The translations under genes were made by a program, and so were the position numbers. Positions 12,001 to 25,800 of a stretch of 64,000 nucleotides of DNA are shown here, in pieces (within the stretch, counting starts at the first letter, position 1; each line of letters starts with the position of its first letter). The notes under the pieces were generated by a model, which was not told the DNA's origin, did not search any database, and saw nothing but the letters and a program-made list of their open reading frames with translations. The DNA is from Pipra filicauda (taxonomy: Eukaryota; Chordata; Aves; Passeriformes; Pipridae), in the NCBI RefSeq assembly GCF_003945595.2, contig NW_024104446.1:773177-837176 (forward strand), in the 5' to 3' direction.

Positions 12001-15000
12001 AAGATTGTGAAATTTGCCAGAATGCTTGCATTTGTGTTGACATTTTTTCCTAAATTCAGTTAATTTCAAGATGTGTGCAGATTTCTTCTTTTAAACTCAA
12101 AATTACCAATGTTGATGGCTTCAGGTTGCTTTCAAAAGTTACTTTTTGTTTTTCAGCCTACAAGAACGTCATCAGAAAGCATTTATTCCAGACCAGGTTC
12201 CAGTATACCTGGCTCTCCAGGCCACACTATCTATGTAAGTATTCCTTCTGAGGAATAGGCTGCTCGCCCATGAAATACTCACGCTGAAATGAATCACTGT
12301 TACACTGATGCCAGTGCCTTTATTCTAGTGGGGAAATCATTATTTCTCCATGTAGCTTTTATAATTGTAGGACTTCGAGGGCAGAGTAGGCCTTTTCCAG
12401 GTCACATTTCCCTTGGAAAGATACAGTAAATCTCTTGAAGTCACTTCATGATGTGAAGGGGGACAGAAGGCAGATGGGTCATTTGGCTTTGTAAGGGTTA
12501 TGTGAGGAGATCTGTGCACTTTGATACACAGTTTTTGAGAGATCTGCTGTCTGCACTTGCAGGATGTCGGGAGGAGGGTCAGCTACACTGAAAGAAGCCT
12601 GATTGATCCAATACCTTCTGTTTCAGAAGTCGGATGTTTTGGTTGTGAAAAGAAGGGTGTTTTGAATTTAAGATCAAAAATGTAACTAACCATAATGCTG
12701 AATCACTGATTTTATAGATAACCTTGAAACTATATGGGTGAAAATGTAATGTAAGACACAGAAATGTATCAGTGGCATGTATAATAATGCAGAAAAATCA
12801 CCAAAATTACAAATCCCAAGTCCTGAGTTTGAGTTCAACTCTGGTTCTTCTGTGCATTTCAACAACCACAAAAATTAGCTGATGTGTGAAAGGTGTTCAC
12901 ACTGCAGGTATCAAAACACAGAGCATGTCCTGGAGAACTGCCATTCTGCTGGTAATATCAACTTCATAAACTGTAGTGTTTATGAAATTGAACTGCTGCT
13001 CAAAATCAGTCTGTAGGGCAACATGGTGGCTTAGACCGGGGTCTGCAAAAAATATCTGTAGTTATTTATTTTGGATTAAGAATATCCAGACATATTTGTG
13101 TCTCATTAACAGACTGTGGTAGAAATACTACAGAAATAACATATGTTAATTTACCTACATATTTTATGGTTACATTTGTTTAAGGTGTTGGTTTATATCT
13201 GGTAAGTAAAAGCTAAACAAATTTGAGGCTATTTTTTAGACAGTGAATTTCCCAGCTATTTCAAACCTTGTTTCTCTATGAAAAACTGTTTCTAGTTTAT
13301 GGCACTGCTTAAGAACCACAAAGACCAGTGGTTGTTAGAGAACTTGGAAAGGCAAATGCATGTCAATCTGAAAATTCTAGGCTCTAGTACTCAGAAAGAA
13401 CAGAACTGACTGAGTTTTGTTATGCAGCCCACTATGAATAAATGAAATATCTAGTAGAAGTGTTGAAAAACAATTTGAGTATCCTTCTTTTGTAAGGTAG
13501 GTAAAAATGTATGATGATATTTTTTACAAATCTTTTTATAGGGAAAGATATTAGCTCTCTAAACTAAATATAAGGCCTCTTTCTAGCTCCTTCTAGTGTG
13601 TGTATCTGACTTTGGAACTGATTTCCTACTTCCATTTTTTAACTAGTCAAGAGTTCCTTGCAGTCTTAGTGGAAAAAATAGTTGATGCCAGTACTGTGCA
13701 GTTGGTCAGCAGTGGATGTCTTAGTCAGAAGCTTGGGTATAGGATGAGTGATGAGTGCAATTTAATAATTTCATTTGGGATTTTGGATACCCAGTCCTCA
13801 CAGTCCTCCTTGTCTTTTTATTTCCTTTTAATAAGTTCTGTTTCCTCTTGTGTGCACAGCTATAAGTTGAATACCTGTCTGTGGTCTTCAGCATGGAATC
13901 CCCTTGTAATCTCTGTAATCTGCAAACTAAATTGATGTTATCGCCATTTTACATGTGGGAAAACAAGAGCAGAAAGGTGACAATACTTGCCTGAGGCCAA
14001 AAAATTAATCATTTGCAGAGCTGAAGTTTTCAGCTCACTACTGGGGATAAGAAACTTTTGTATCTAGAACTATATATGCCATGTTCTTTCTTCTCTAAAC
14101 CAAGAAAACAGTGTGAACTGTTGCAGAGGAGGCCTGCTGGAGAAGAACAAGAAGCACTCACTTTGCATGTAGAGCGCCAAAAAGAGTTTTCCATAGAAAC
14201 AGTGTGACAACAAATACACAAAATCATAAATTGTGTAAAACAGAAATTGCCAGTGCATTTGTGTAAGTTAATTTATCTTCTGTCTTTGACCTTCAGGCAA
14301 AAGTAGACAATGAAATCCTTGATTACAAGGATTTAGCAGCCATTCCCAAAGTCAAGGCTATTTATGACATTGAACGTCCAGACCTAATTACTTATGAGCC
14401 ATTCTACACTTCCGCCTACGAGGACAGACAGGAGAGACAGAGTCTTGGAGAGGTAATGAACCAACAAGCAACTCATTCTGCTGTGTGCTTTATATACAGA
14501 GCCTGCTTCGCTTCTAATTGACACTCCTAGATGCTGTTGCTGCTGCTGTTCACAGTGCTTTTTGTCTGTTTTGTCTGGGGTTAATGGGAACACTCATGAT
14601 GATGCCTCGTGTGTGAAACTGCACAATTGGACACCAAATCAACACCAGCCACTGGCAGAGGAATGGCAGGGGGGAGGCTTGCAGGCTGTCTCTGTGTGAA
14701 TCCTCATAATTCTCATGGATATCCTAGTCTTTGGGTACAGCAAAGTCCAGAACGTGAGGCAAAAGCCTCACGTTGTGCTGGGGAGCACTGATATTCACAA
14801 CACAACGTGAGGAATACCATGATATTCTATGGCAGAAGCAGGACTTAAGAGCAGCAGGATACTTGATCTCACACATACTGAAGGGAAATGTGTTGCCGGA
14901 GCACTTTGCCAGACATTCTGGATAAAATCTGAACTGGGTCAGGATGAAGTGCTCTTCCACCTGGGAAAGCGGGTTAGTTGTGTTATAGAAATACCTGCCT

Positions 15001-16862
15001 CACATTTTAAACTGCTGATATTTAGTAAGGATTCCTGTATCACGCAACGATAAGAAAAAGTATCTCTATTTTCTTAAATTTGTATTTAAAAGTATCTTAC
15101 AGACTGTAGGGTCCCCAGTTTTCTCAGATGAATTTTCATAGCTGCAGTTACTATTTACATGATTCCAGTGCAGACTGTGAAGCAGGTTTTGTCATGTAAT
15201 ACCACCTTTCTGTAAATCAGACTTCCTGAATGCAAATCTAAATGGACATGGAAATGGATTTACCTCCTTGCAGTCTCAATGACTTTACTGATTGTAACTG
15301 AATTGAGTATGAATTTGAGCTGAGGAGAAAAGAATTACAGTAAATCATTCAAGCACCAGTGGTCTGTAGATGCCCAGATCAATGTGACTGATAATCTGCT
15401 TTCTTAGCAGTGTTCTGCCCACCAGCAGGTCAGAGCTCCCTCAGTTTTTCTCCTTTGTCCTTTAATGTTTTATAGGGTTAGCTTCTTAAATAATAACATG
15501 AGTTGAAAATTCAGGAGACTGTTCAGCTCAGGAATAAAATAAAGAGATTAATGGGTCAGAACATTACAGAATTTCCCCCCTCCGATTTATGTTGGTAGTG
15601 TATCCAGCTGGCACCTGATTCAAAACCACTGAGTGGTCACCATTGGTGACCTCTGACCAATTCCAACAGGCCTGACCCATTCCACAAAACCCACTACAAA
15701 CACAAGTCTCTTGTTAGTTATAGAGGAAGAACTAATTTCACCAGAGGTGAACTATTTGTTCATCCTTAAAGGGAAGCTCCTTACTGACAAAGCAGTATGT
15801 TGGAAGCTGATAAAGCAGTATGGTGTAAGTTGCCTGCTTTTATGCTTGTTCTGTGAATAAGCAAAAGCCTTTGGGGTTTCCTTGTATCATATTTTCACCA
15901 GCATTAAATTCAGTTAATTTCTAGTGAGTACAGAAATTTGTTCTGGAAACAGAAGAACTGGTTTTTTCACACAATGCTACTGCTGACTTCTGTCACCTTG
16001 GGCAAGTTATCTCACCTCTTTGTATCTGTTTCTCCTCCCTTCCCTTGCCCTAATGAGAACACAAGCCCATTGGGGTGGAGTGATCCCTTACCTTGTGTTT
16101 GTGTTGTGATAGTCGAGTGACAACAGTCTTGGTATATCTACATCAGTCACCATCATCTTTAAAAAGCAAAGGAGGTGACATGTTTAGTCATGGCAGGGAT
16201 TTGCAGACTGAGGGATTTAACCTGCATTCTCTTTGCAAAGGGGGTGTGTGTGGTGGTGTTAAATAAAAGGGGACCCTGAGTTTATTCTACACTAGAAATG
16301 CCCCTCACCATGATAAAAAAAAAAAAAAAAATCACCAGTCTCAGCTAAGAAAGATTTCTGTGTGTACAAGGGAAATGTGCAAGAGGCACCAAAGTTGATC
16401 CAGGGATGGAGACAAACCTTAATTATAAGAAATGAGCTACAAAACAATGACATACTTTAGCCACAGAAAGTGCGAAAACACAGCATGAGACTGTCATCCT
16501 CGCTGCAATGGCAGGGAAATGCTCTGCCAGGTTTCCCACTCGTGGTCCCTTTTTCAGGAGAATCCCGATGTTTGTGGAGCTCGGAAGGCAGCGCTCTCTC
16601 CCACAGCTCCCCCTCGCGGGTGAGCTCCGAGCGTGCACGAGATTAAAAGATACAAATGAAATTTGCAAATTAATCTGTGCGAGCGAGGCTGGCCCCTAAC
16701 GGAGTGATAATGTTTCCAGGAACCGTCAGATACTCAAGTTCTTCAGGTCCTGCCATTCTGCCCTGTGAGCAGCAACCTGATGAGTACTGAAGTCTTTTCT
16801 CAGCTCTGATCTTTGTTGCGTATATATGTGTATATATATATATACACACACATATATATGTG

Positions 16863-16893
<31 letters not shown>

Positions 16894-19800
16894 AGAAGGA
16901 ACATTTTAGCTCCGTGTCCTTTATTTCATGTATTCTGTCTATTGAAAGCACTGAATGTCCGTAACAGCTTTCAGTAAACATGCTGTCATAAAATGAGAAA
17001 AAGTTTTTTCTAATGTGATAGATGCTTCAAAATGGAGAAGGCATCCCACCTGGTAGTTCAATTAAAAGACAGTTAAAATGGCATCAGTGAGAACTTGTGT
17101 TACAGAAGGACACCTATAAAGTTTGTAGAAACTTCCCGGAGCACAAAATGACCTGTGCAACTTCAGGTATTAGAGCAGACTCTCAGATCTCAAAGCAATA
17201 GGGCATTGGACCTGTTGCAGTAGAGGTTTCACTGTGTCTTTGGTCGGAATGGGTCTTTTTCCGCTTCCCATTCCCCTTTCTCTTCTTTCTCTTCCCTATC
17301 TGGAGTTGTCACTCTGTATTTCCACTGGTTTACTGTTCTGGAAAAGAGCTGCTTTTCTCAGCTGTCTGCACGATGTATTTCAAACTGATTATAGTGTAGA
17401 CTCTGCAATACACCAGGTTTTAAAAGACTTCATAAACCCTGAACCAAACATTCCTTGGCATCCTCAGAGTTTGAGATATGACAGCTCACCTGTGCATGAT
17501 AAACAGTAACTTGGCTGCGGAGTGTGGTTCCATTTCCCAAAAAGCAACGAGATGATGTCAGGTAGTGAGGGAGTAAAAATATATGAAAGGAAAAAATACA
17601 TGGATTCAGCAGGCTACTTTCTGGGCTGCCTTCCCAGCTTTAGATTCCTGTGACTACCTTTTACTGTAGCCACCACCTTAGCATCTAGGTAACCACAGCA
17701 GGTGATGGAAATTTGTTTATTTAGAGTAACACATGAGTTACTAGTAGATAAATGTGGGAATGCACCTCACAACATGTGCTTTTTTGATTCATATTAAGAG
17801 TTTTAGATTAGCTCTTGGGTTTTGTGGAGAATGATGGTCCAAAGCACTGTGTATGATACGTTTCATGTAGAGCAAAGCTTTTAGAGCTGCTGTTGTTAGA
17901 TTATAAGAATTAGGAAAATAAGAATGTAGAAGACATTCAAGGCTTTGACTGAAAGTGTCAAAAGCAGTCTTTAAAAGCTTTATGGAAAACTGCTGAAAAG
18001 GAGATGTTTTGTATCCAATAAAAAAATGTAGCTCCTTTGTTTGGATACTTTGCATTCCCAGTGTCACCAGCTCTGTGAGATTTAATGGTCTCTCAATGCA
18101 AAATATATAGCTGGATATTTAATACCAGAAGTTCTGCATATGCTTTACACTACTGCTGTTGTACATTATTGTAGTAGTTAGACCAGAATCTGCAGTTTTG
18201 CTTCTGAGATACTATCTTAAAACTATATCATTCTGTAATAATTATGGTCTTATTTAAAAGCATAATCACTTGCCCAGTTTATTATGACAAATAATATTGA
18301 AGTTTTGTGCACAAAGAAAATAATTAAGTCCTCATCTTCCAGCTCCAAATTGTCTGGTGATTAAAGGGTACATAACTGGTAATTATACATGGCCTTTATT
18401 CTTGTTCATACCATCAACGTATGCATAATCATATGTCTCATTTCTAAAGGTATTTCTTGCCTCAGTTTCCCTATCTGTGTTATAGAAACTTTTCATAATA
18501 TTGTGCATATTTCTGCCCACTGGCCTTTGTGCAGTTCTTCCAATACACTTGCTTGTAATTCCTGTCTGTTCTTACATAACCATGGAGGAACACAGAGATT
18601 TAAAGGAGGTCATATCAAAGAAATGTTGATGACAACTACGTGCTCCTTTGCATGAGTATGAAATGTAAGGCCTTGGGGAGAAGCACATTTTTACCAGTGT
18701 GTGCGTTGGAGGAAAAACATGCTTCATCCTGAAAGATATTCTGTATTTTGATTTTCCATGCAAAGCTCTGAGTTAAGTTTATTTACTTTTGATTTCCATT
18801 TTAAAGATTTCTTCATAAGAGGCATGGTTATTAAATTAATAACTCTTTCTGATTTTGATCTTCACAGCTATGTTTTAATTACCACAGTGATTAGATGGCT
18901 AAGACGATCTTGCATGATACTTGACTGAATTAATCACCCGTATAAAGATTCTCCCAGAAACTTTAAACTTCAGTGATTTATGGACCAGTTCCTGAGCAAT
19001 GTGGAAAAAGCAAATTCTGGTGATGGAATGGCCTCAGTAATTTCTGCATTGCCACTTTACATTGCCATATATCAGAGCATCTGCAGCGATGTTTAGATTA
19101 CCATTTTCTGGCCCAGTGCATGCAATGATATTTCATAACCTTATGTTTTATGTCTTTGCAGTCTCCAAGGACATTATCACCTACCCCTTCTGCAGAAGTA
19201 AGTCTGGTGGAACCTTTGGGGGCAGTCTCTTACTGTGATTACAGTTATTCAGTTGAGCAAATCCGGGTGTTGGTTTTGTTATCAGTCTGATTCCTCTCTG
19301 TTTGCCACATAGACATGTTTTCTAATACTGAAACTTAACAAAAATTATTTCTAAGAAGGAAACTTAAGCTCTTATTGACAGATTGTACAAAACATGAAGC
19401 AGCCACTCCTCCTCTATTGCTGTTTGTAAAGCAGAGCCCTTTGTCCAGCAGGCGTCACTTCTGGTACATTCCTCCTTCCTGTGGCACAGGCGGATTCCGA
19501 TCCTGAGAGCTGGATGATTTACATGAGATAAAATGCTACTCTAAGCAACTAAATGATAACTCATGTTTGCTACTGAAACATTTGCAGTTTTGTCTTGAAG
19601 AAAACAGAACTATGGTTTGGTTTGTTTTTGCATAGGAGTTAATTTGAATATCATAATAAAATGAAATTAATACATGAAACATTTGGGAAGTAATTTGTCA
19701 GGATACAATATATACTATTGCTTATGCATTATCATTTTGAGGGTGGAGAGTGTTGCTTTTTTGCGACTTAAAAGTTGTACTGATTTCTATGTGTTTAAAA

Positions 19801-22800
19801 AGTGACTATAAAATTTCTTGTAAATCTTCATGCATTAACATCAGTCCTTTCCCTTTTGTCCTAGTTTGGTTTGCTTTGTGGGGTTTTTGGGGGGTGGGTT
19901 TGTTTTGAGGGGAGTTTTTTTGTTTCTTTCTTTTGTTGGCTTTTTTCCCCAGGAAACCAAGTAAATTGAATTTTGCTATATGAGAAGGTGTCATGTTTTC
20001 TGATACAAGGGGAATCTAATTTGGATAGTAAATTCCTATTGATGTAGCTAGTTGTGACACATGGTAAATTTAGGCAGACTCTGCTGTAGCTTTTGAATTC
20101 TTGCTGCCAGGTTAACCAGCTGAAGGCAAGCTCATATGTCTTGTGCAGGACATTGCAGGATAGACATGTTCTGGCTGTAGCTTCCCTTGTGGAGTCAGGG
20201 AATGTGGGCAAATCTAGGACTATATAGAATTTAACAGAAATTACAGGTGGAGTTGGAACCGTCCAAGAATGAACTTTGTCCTTCACTATAAAAATGGATT
20301 GAACTCTTTGGAACAGATCACTGGAGAACAGTAATAATGAAGTAGGTTGAAAGTTTAAGGGATATTTCTATTTCAGTAGCTTCTGCTGATGCCTTCAGAT
20401 CTGTGGAAATTAAGTGCTGCTAAAGGTGTGTAATGTGCATTTACATTTACTAGTGAATGCTTCTGTTCTGCAGGGTTACCAGGATGTCCGGGATCGCATG
20501 ATTCACAGGTCTACTAGTCAGGGCTCCATCAATTCTCCAGTGTACAGTCGTCACAGCTACACACCCACCATGTCACGCTCCCCTCAGCATTTCCACAGAC
20601 CTGGTAAGGGCAACTGCATTAGAAGTATGTGTAAAACTATTGTTTCTTTATTATGCCACTTAGTGGTGGAGTGAAGCACTTGTTTCTTTTAGGAGTGAAA
20701 ATTCAGGATTGAAAAATTGTTGCGTATTTTAATATCTCATTTTCTACCTGCTTTTTTGTTCTTGACTGTCGTAGTCTTTTGTACTAGGCTATGAGTGTTG
20801 CTTATGTCATAAATATGTATCTTCTGGTTTCGTTTCCAATCAATTATTTTTAAAATATTTGTATGTTTCTGAAAGCAAGCAAAAATTTTCAGCAGTGAAT
20901 CACAAACTTCATTCTGGAATTTGGAAAAAGTATCATATATTGGAAGCAAAAGTTATGGCTTGACTATGCAGAAGTCAGTAATGTAGGTTTACTCCCTTCT
21001 AAAAAATTCATTTAAAGCTTGGTGCCACCATAGAATCTCATATTCAGCAGCAAAACACCCATATGTTCCAAATTGCTAGTCATTTTTAAAGCATGTACTC
21101 ATGGTTCACAAGGTATCTTTCTTAATTAAAGCCATAGGCAATTGCCTGGGAACACTTGAAAACACAGACTTCATTTTCTGGTTTAGCAGTGATGTGCAAG
21201 TTCTGTGTGCAATCTAGAAAATGTACAGGTCGTTCAGGTTCCCAGTGCATTCAAAATTACTGGTTGTGTATATAAAAGCTAGACATAAAAATGAACTATT
21301 CATCCACACCCAAACAGCGTAAAAATGTATTGCTAAATGCTATTCATTGAAGACTCTTCAAGACTGATTTTATTGTGTATGGTAATGAATTAAATCTTTG
21401 TAATCTGTTTTTAAATTAAGTGATACAATCGCACGGTTTCATCTTCCTTGGTGATTACAGCTGAACAGTTGGGATGCCAAAAGCCCATATGCAATAGGAG
21501 CTGCATTTTTAAAATTAAAGATTTATAATAGAGCCACCACTGTGGAACTTGAATGCTGTAGCCATTTCCTAGTGGGGGTGGGCTGAAAGCAGCCAATTGT
21601 GTCTGTCAGTGAATGCCTTATTTACGGGACCCAGGGGAGGTGGGACAGAAGCAAATTGTGTCTGATACTTGGTGCTGACAACATGACTGTGTTTTAAGAT
21701 GACGTTACAACTGAAACTGAAAGAGACTTGAAAGCATGAAAAAGCTGCAAACTTCTGTCTCTTGATTCTGACAATTCTGACGGGGTTTTTCCATTTATAT
21801 CAGTTGTATCAGAGATATGAACAAATCCAGATCCTATTCCAGACTCTACTGTGATTGAGTTTTACTGTCTGTGTTCAGTCAAAGACCTTCCCCAGAAGCA
21901 GTCTCTGTTGATGTAACTCTTGTGATGGGCGAATGGGCTCAAGCCACAGTTTGGATCCAAATATAAAATCTTCTCAGAAAGTCCACACCCTAAGGGATTT
22001 TCTGAGAAGATATTTGTTCAAACTTATCTCTGCTCAGATGTTCTCATCTTCGACTCACCTGTTACTGTTCCTCACATGACAGAAAAGTAATTCTATCAAA
22101 TTCATCATTTGATGTTTTCTACCCTGCTTTGGGGTAATCGCTAATACTACTTTAATAATTTTCCTACAGTAATTATTTTCCCACAATAATTATTCATGTT
22201 GAATAATAGCACATGTATATTTACCTTTTTTCTCCTAATGGCACTTCTTTTCACCATGTTATTTGCAAGAATAATTTCTCTCTGAATAAACCCAGTGGCC
22301 CCAGATAACTTCTCTTTTGCTCCCAGCTAGCCCTTGAGAGAGAAGTGAACTGCTGTATTGACGTTGTCAGCATAAGGTTCTTCAAAAATTGAGTGCTACA
22401 TACAAGCTCTGAAAAAGTTTGCAGCCTTTTCCTCCTGCTGTGCCCTAGCTGATGTTGGCAGCATTTTTGGAATGTCTTAAAACAATAGAAAACAGCTTGC
22501 ATGCCTCTTGGCTGACATTTTTTGGTCAGGCACTTTCCAAACCAGCTGCTTTCTTAACTAATTGAGCGTCAGTGTTTGTGATGTTTGCATGCTGGTAGCA
22601 AGCTACTTTCAGGTAACAAGGCATAGATCAGAAGCTCATTAAGCCAATAATGTTATGCTAAAATTAGTGATGCAGTTCAAATCTAAGCCTCTCTTCTAAT
22701 ACTTCCTGTAATTTTGTCTAACATTTATGAACCCTTTGGTACGTCTTTAACCTTTTTTTTTTTTTCCTTCCTTCTTTTCAGAATCCTAATTGTTCAATGC

Positions 22801-25800
22801 CTTTTTTCTTTCCCTTCCTCTGAAGCCTCCTTCCCTGCCTTTCTCTTATTGTTTTTCTTTGTTTTCATTGTGTTCTGCCCCCCGACTCCCTGCTGCCGCA
22901 GAGCTGCTCCCTACTGGTGTGCAGCGCTTGTCATACCTGCGCACGAGCAGTCTCAGCTCCTCTCACCATGACTCCCGCCCCAACTCCCCCTTCCGACACC
23001 ACTTCATCCCCCATGTCAAAGGTAAGGAGCCAGGCCTCTCCAGGGAGTACCCTCCAGGCTGGAGACTTATTAGCATTCTGGCAAAGCTGATAAGGTGTAT
23101 CTCTGTAAGGTGGTCGTTGGCTGTGTAGCTGAGCATGCCTCGAAATGTGCCCTTGCACTTAGAAAACGTTAGCATAGACATAATGTCCTTTTTTGGAGGA
23201 AATATGTCATTTCTAAGGGCCCTAGTTGAAGAGCCACCAAGCATTTACCTGCTAGAAATACACAGAAAACCACTGTCATTTTCTATTTAGAACCTGTATG
23301 TGCCTAGTTTAGCTTCTTTCTAAAGTAGTGCATAACAATCACTTCAGCAGTTAGCATATAAAATTTAATTATTAGTTCCACATTCTTAAAGCATGCATTG
23401 AAAAATTGACTACACTATTGCCTGAATGAGAGCAAGGTGATCAAAAATATGGAGAAGAAAAAGGTTATATAAATATCAATGGCAACAATGCAGTTAATCT
23501 TTGTTTTCCACATTGGCAACGATTAGAGACCAGCAAAGTAAAATTAAAATCTCCAGGCCTTTCTTCAACTAGTGTGAATTGGCAGGCTCTGCTAAAGGCA
23601 GTAGCATTGCAATGATTTACATTATTTAAGGATCTAGTCTTCTACTAAATCTTTTATTTCCCATTATTTGTTTTGGAGAAGGATTGTTCTTTTATTCTAT
23701 CCCTTCAAGGAACTAATTTTTAACTCAATAAGATTTTAGTTTTGTTTCCTGCTTTCTGTGAATGTAGTTTTATGTTAATTTCTACTGGAGCACTCTGACT
23801 GGGCCATCTCTTCTTTTGGGGGAGAAGGTCACAAGCTTATATCACCTCAAGAACTCAAAAAGAGGCAGCTGAGTAAGTTGAACATAGATTCTAATCTGGC
23901 AGCATTGATGAATGTACTTAATCATAAATTGGAGATAATCAAAAGCAGTTTCAAGAAAGTTGTTGCCATGAACTTTCAAGAAATTATAATAGATCTCAAC
24001 ATCATACATCTTTAGGCATTCAGATCACCATTACTAATTTTATTCTTGCCTTTTCTTAAATGATTTTTGTTAATCTGCACTGTCCACCTTCCTATTATGT
24101 CACTATTAAAAAATACCTCACTTAAAAAAATTGGGACCCTTAAAAATAGATACAGTGCTCATTTCAGCATGCAGTTAATTCATAGTCCTTGCAATTTCAA
24201 CATTTCTTTGCTGTAAATAAAAATTAATGCTCACACTCTTTCAAGTGGCATTTTCATTCTTTTTCAGTTGAGAAAATAGCTTCTTCAACAGATAAATGAG
24301 AAGAACTATTGGAAATCCATGCTTATTGTTTTCAGATTTTAAAGAATTACCTGGTGTATAGATCAGGCGTCTCTCTCAGTTATTGGCACAAAAGGCCAAG
24401 TGGAATTGCAAGCACTGTAGGCAAAGGGATGGGGATGGTTTTTATCAGATGTGCCATGGAAGATGTAAGAATCCACAATTTTCTGAAGGCCTGAGCATCA
24501 TTTGTGTGTCGTAACTCAGCAAAGCTCCTGAAAGCTCCAGTTCATGTCACTGTGACAGTGTTCACCACCCAAGGATGTTGTACATGTGAGAAGGGGCAAG
24601 TAGCAGGTACCCATGTCTTGTAATTCACTTGGCTGAACTGAAAGAGCAGCCAAATAGCTGGTTGAGAGAAAGAAGCAGCAGAAAAGGGAGATCATTCTGG
24701 CACTGGCTGCCAGAATGTAATGGAGCTCCCTGATATTCTTACCTTTAAGGGATTGCCTTGGGTATTCTAGGTGTCTGTTTTCAGAGTTTGAAGAACTGCA
24801 CTCTTTTCCTGGGGTAGCACTTCTGTGTCTAATAAGGAATTAGAACTTGTAAATGTATCTGAAATGAGGACAGTAGCACTGTTTGGGGTTAATTTGATGT
24901 GATGGATATATTTGCAGTGATTCAAAAAAGAGGCATCCTGTGGTCACCTTGTTACTTGGTCAGCATTTCTCACTTGTACTTTTAGCAAGAAGGTGAATTT
25001 GATGTAAGTTTGTAAGAAAGATCTCATAAAGCTGTAGTTTTAGGGTTTCTTCTTTTAAGAGTCAGAAAATATGGATCGTGCCTAAACTGCTTTGGTAAAG
25101 GGGTGTGATTTCCAAACAGCATAATGATAATTTAAGTGTTATATGACACGTTTCACTTGTGTTATTTTGTATAATCAAGCCAGAAAAGTAGACATTTAGA
25201 CTGGTTTCAGTGTGTTTTCATACAACATAAGGCTTAAAGGCAAAAGTCAAGAAACTGGAGGAGTGAAAGGGACTAGATATGCCTCAGAAAGTCTTAGTGA
25301 GAGTTTGCTGATGGAACATATATGTTGAACAAGCTGGAAAAGCATGTAATATGCATCAGCTTAGACTTCATCTAATCTGATTTGGACTCCCCATTGAATT
25401 TGGTCTTGTCTCAATAAAGTACTATCTTTGCTATAAAAGAATCAAAACAAGTCCACAAATGAAAGAAACCCTGACCCTTCTGAAATCAGAGACAAAAGTC
25501 TTATTGAGAGCCAGGATTTCATCTCACATGCCTAGAATTTTTCAGAGGCATTCAAGTATATTGCAGAGCTCCCATAAGATTTCCATATAGAGAGCTCCAA
25601 AGTATTGTGTATTCCTTTGCTCACAGACCCTTCCCGTGAGGAATCTACCCACCTTTATTGTGAATTTGGGCCTTGGTTTTCACAGGTTCCTGCTTTCCTT
25701 CCTTGAGGCATTTTTCTGAAATCAAATCATTTCTGTACATGATAACTATTTCCAGGGGTTTGTGGATGCAGCTGAAAGTTCTGCTCTGGAAAACAGCTGT

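Larger units (their letters stand above)
3098..12156 (+). other. ABLIM1: ABLIM1 intron A-B (9.06 kb)
   Basis: GT-AG intron. It contains an AAAAC simple repeat (5,076-5,098), a 14-bp palindrome (8,200-8,213), a 9-bp inverted repeat around one base (9,743-9,761), an unexplained minus-strand ORF with an acceptor-like start (10,690-10,893), a CRE-like cluster (11,074-11,099) and a 20-nt poly-A run (11,965-11,984). No + strand exon was recognised. Confidence 0.7.
14453..19161 (+). other. ABLIM1: ABLIM1 intron C-D (4.71 kb)
   Basis: GT-AG intron. It contains competing hairpins at 14,751-14,812, an imperfect direct repeat near 15,785-15,825, a 17-nt poly-A run (16,315-16,331), a CpG-dense patch (16,473-16,724) and a compound microsatellite (16,820-16,888). 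Confidence 0.7.

Noticed and set aside
16508..16619. Open frame over the CpG-dense patch as a coding alternative first exon
   Set aside because: It would end in phase 1 at the donor and shift exons D and E into a stop, so a coding role is unlikely even if the promoter is real.
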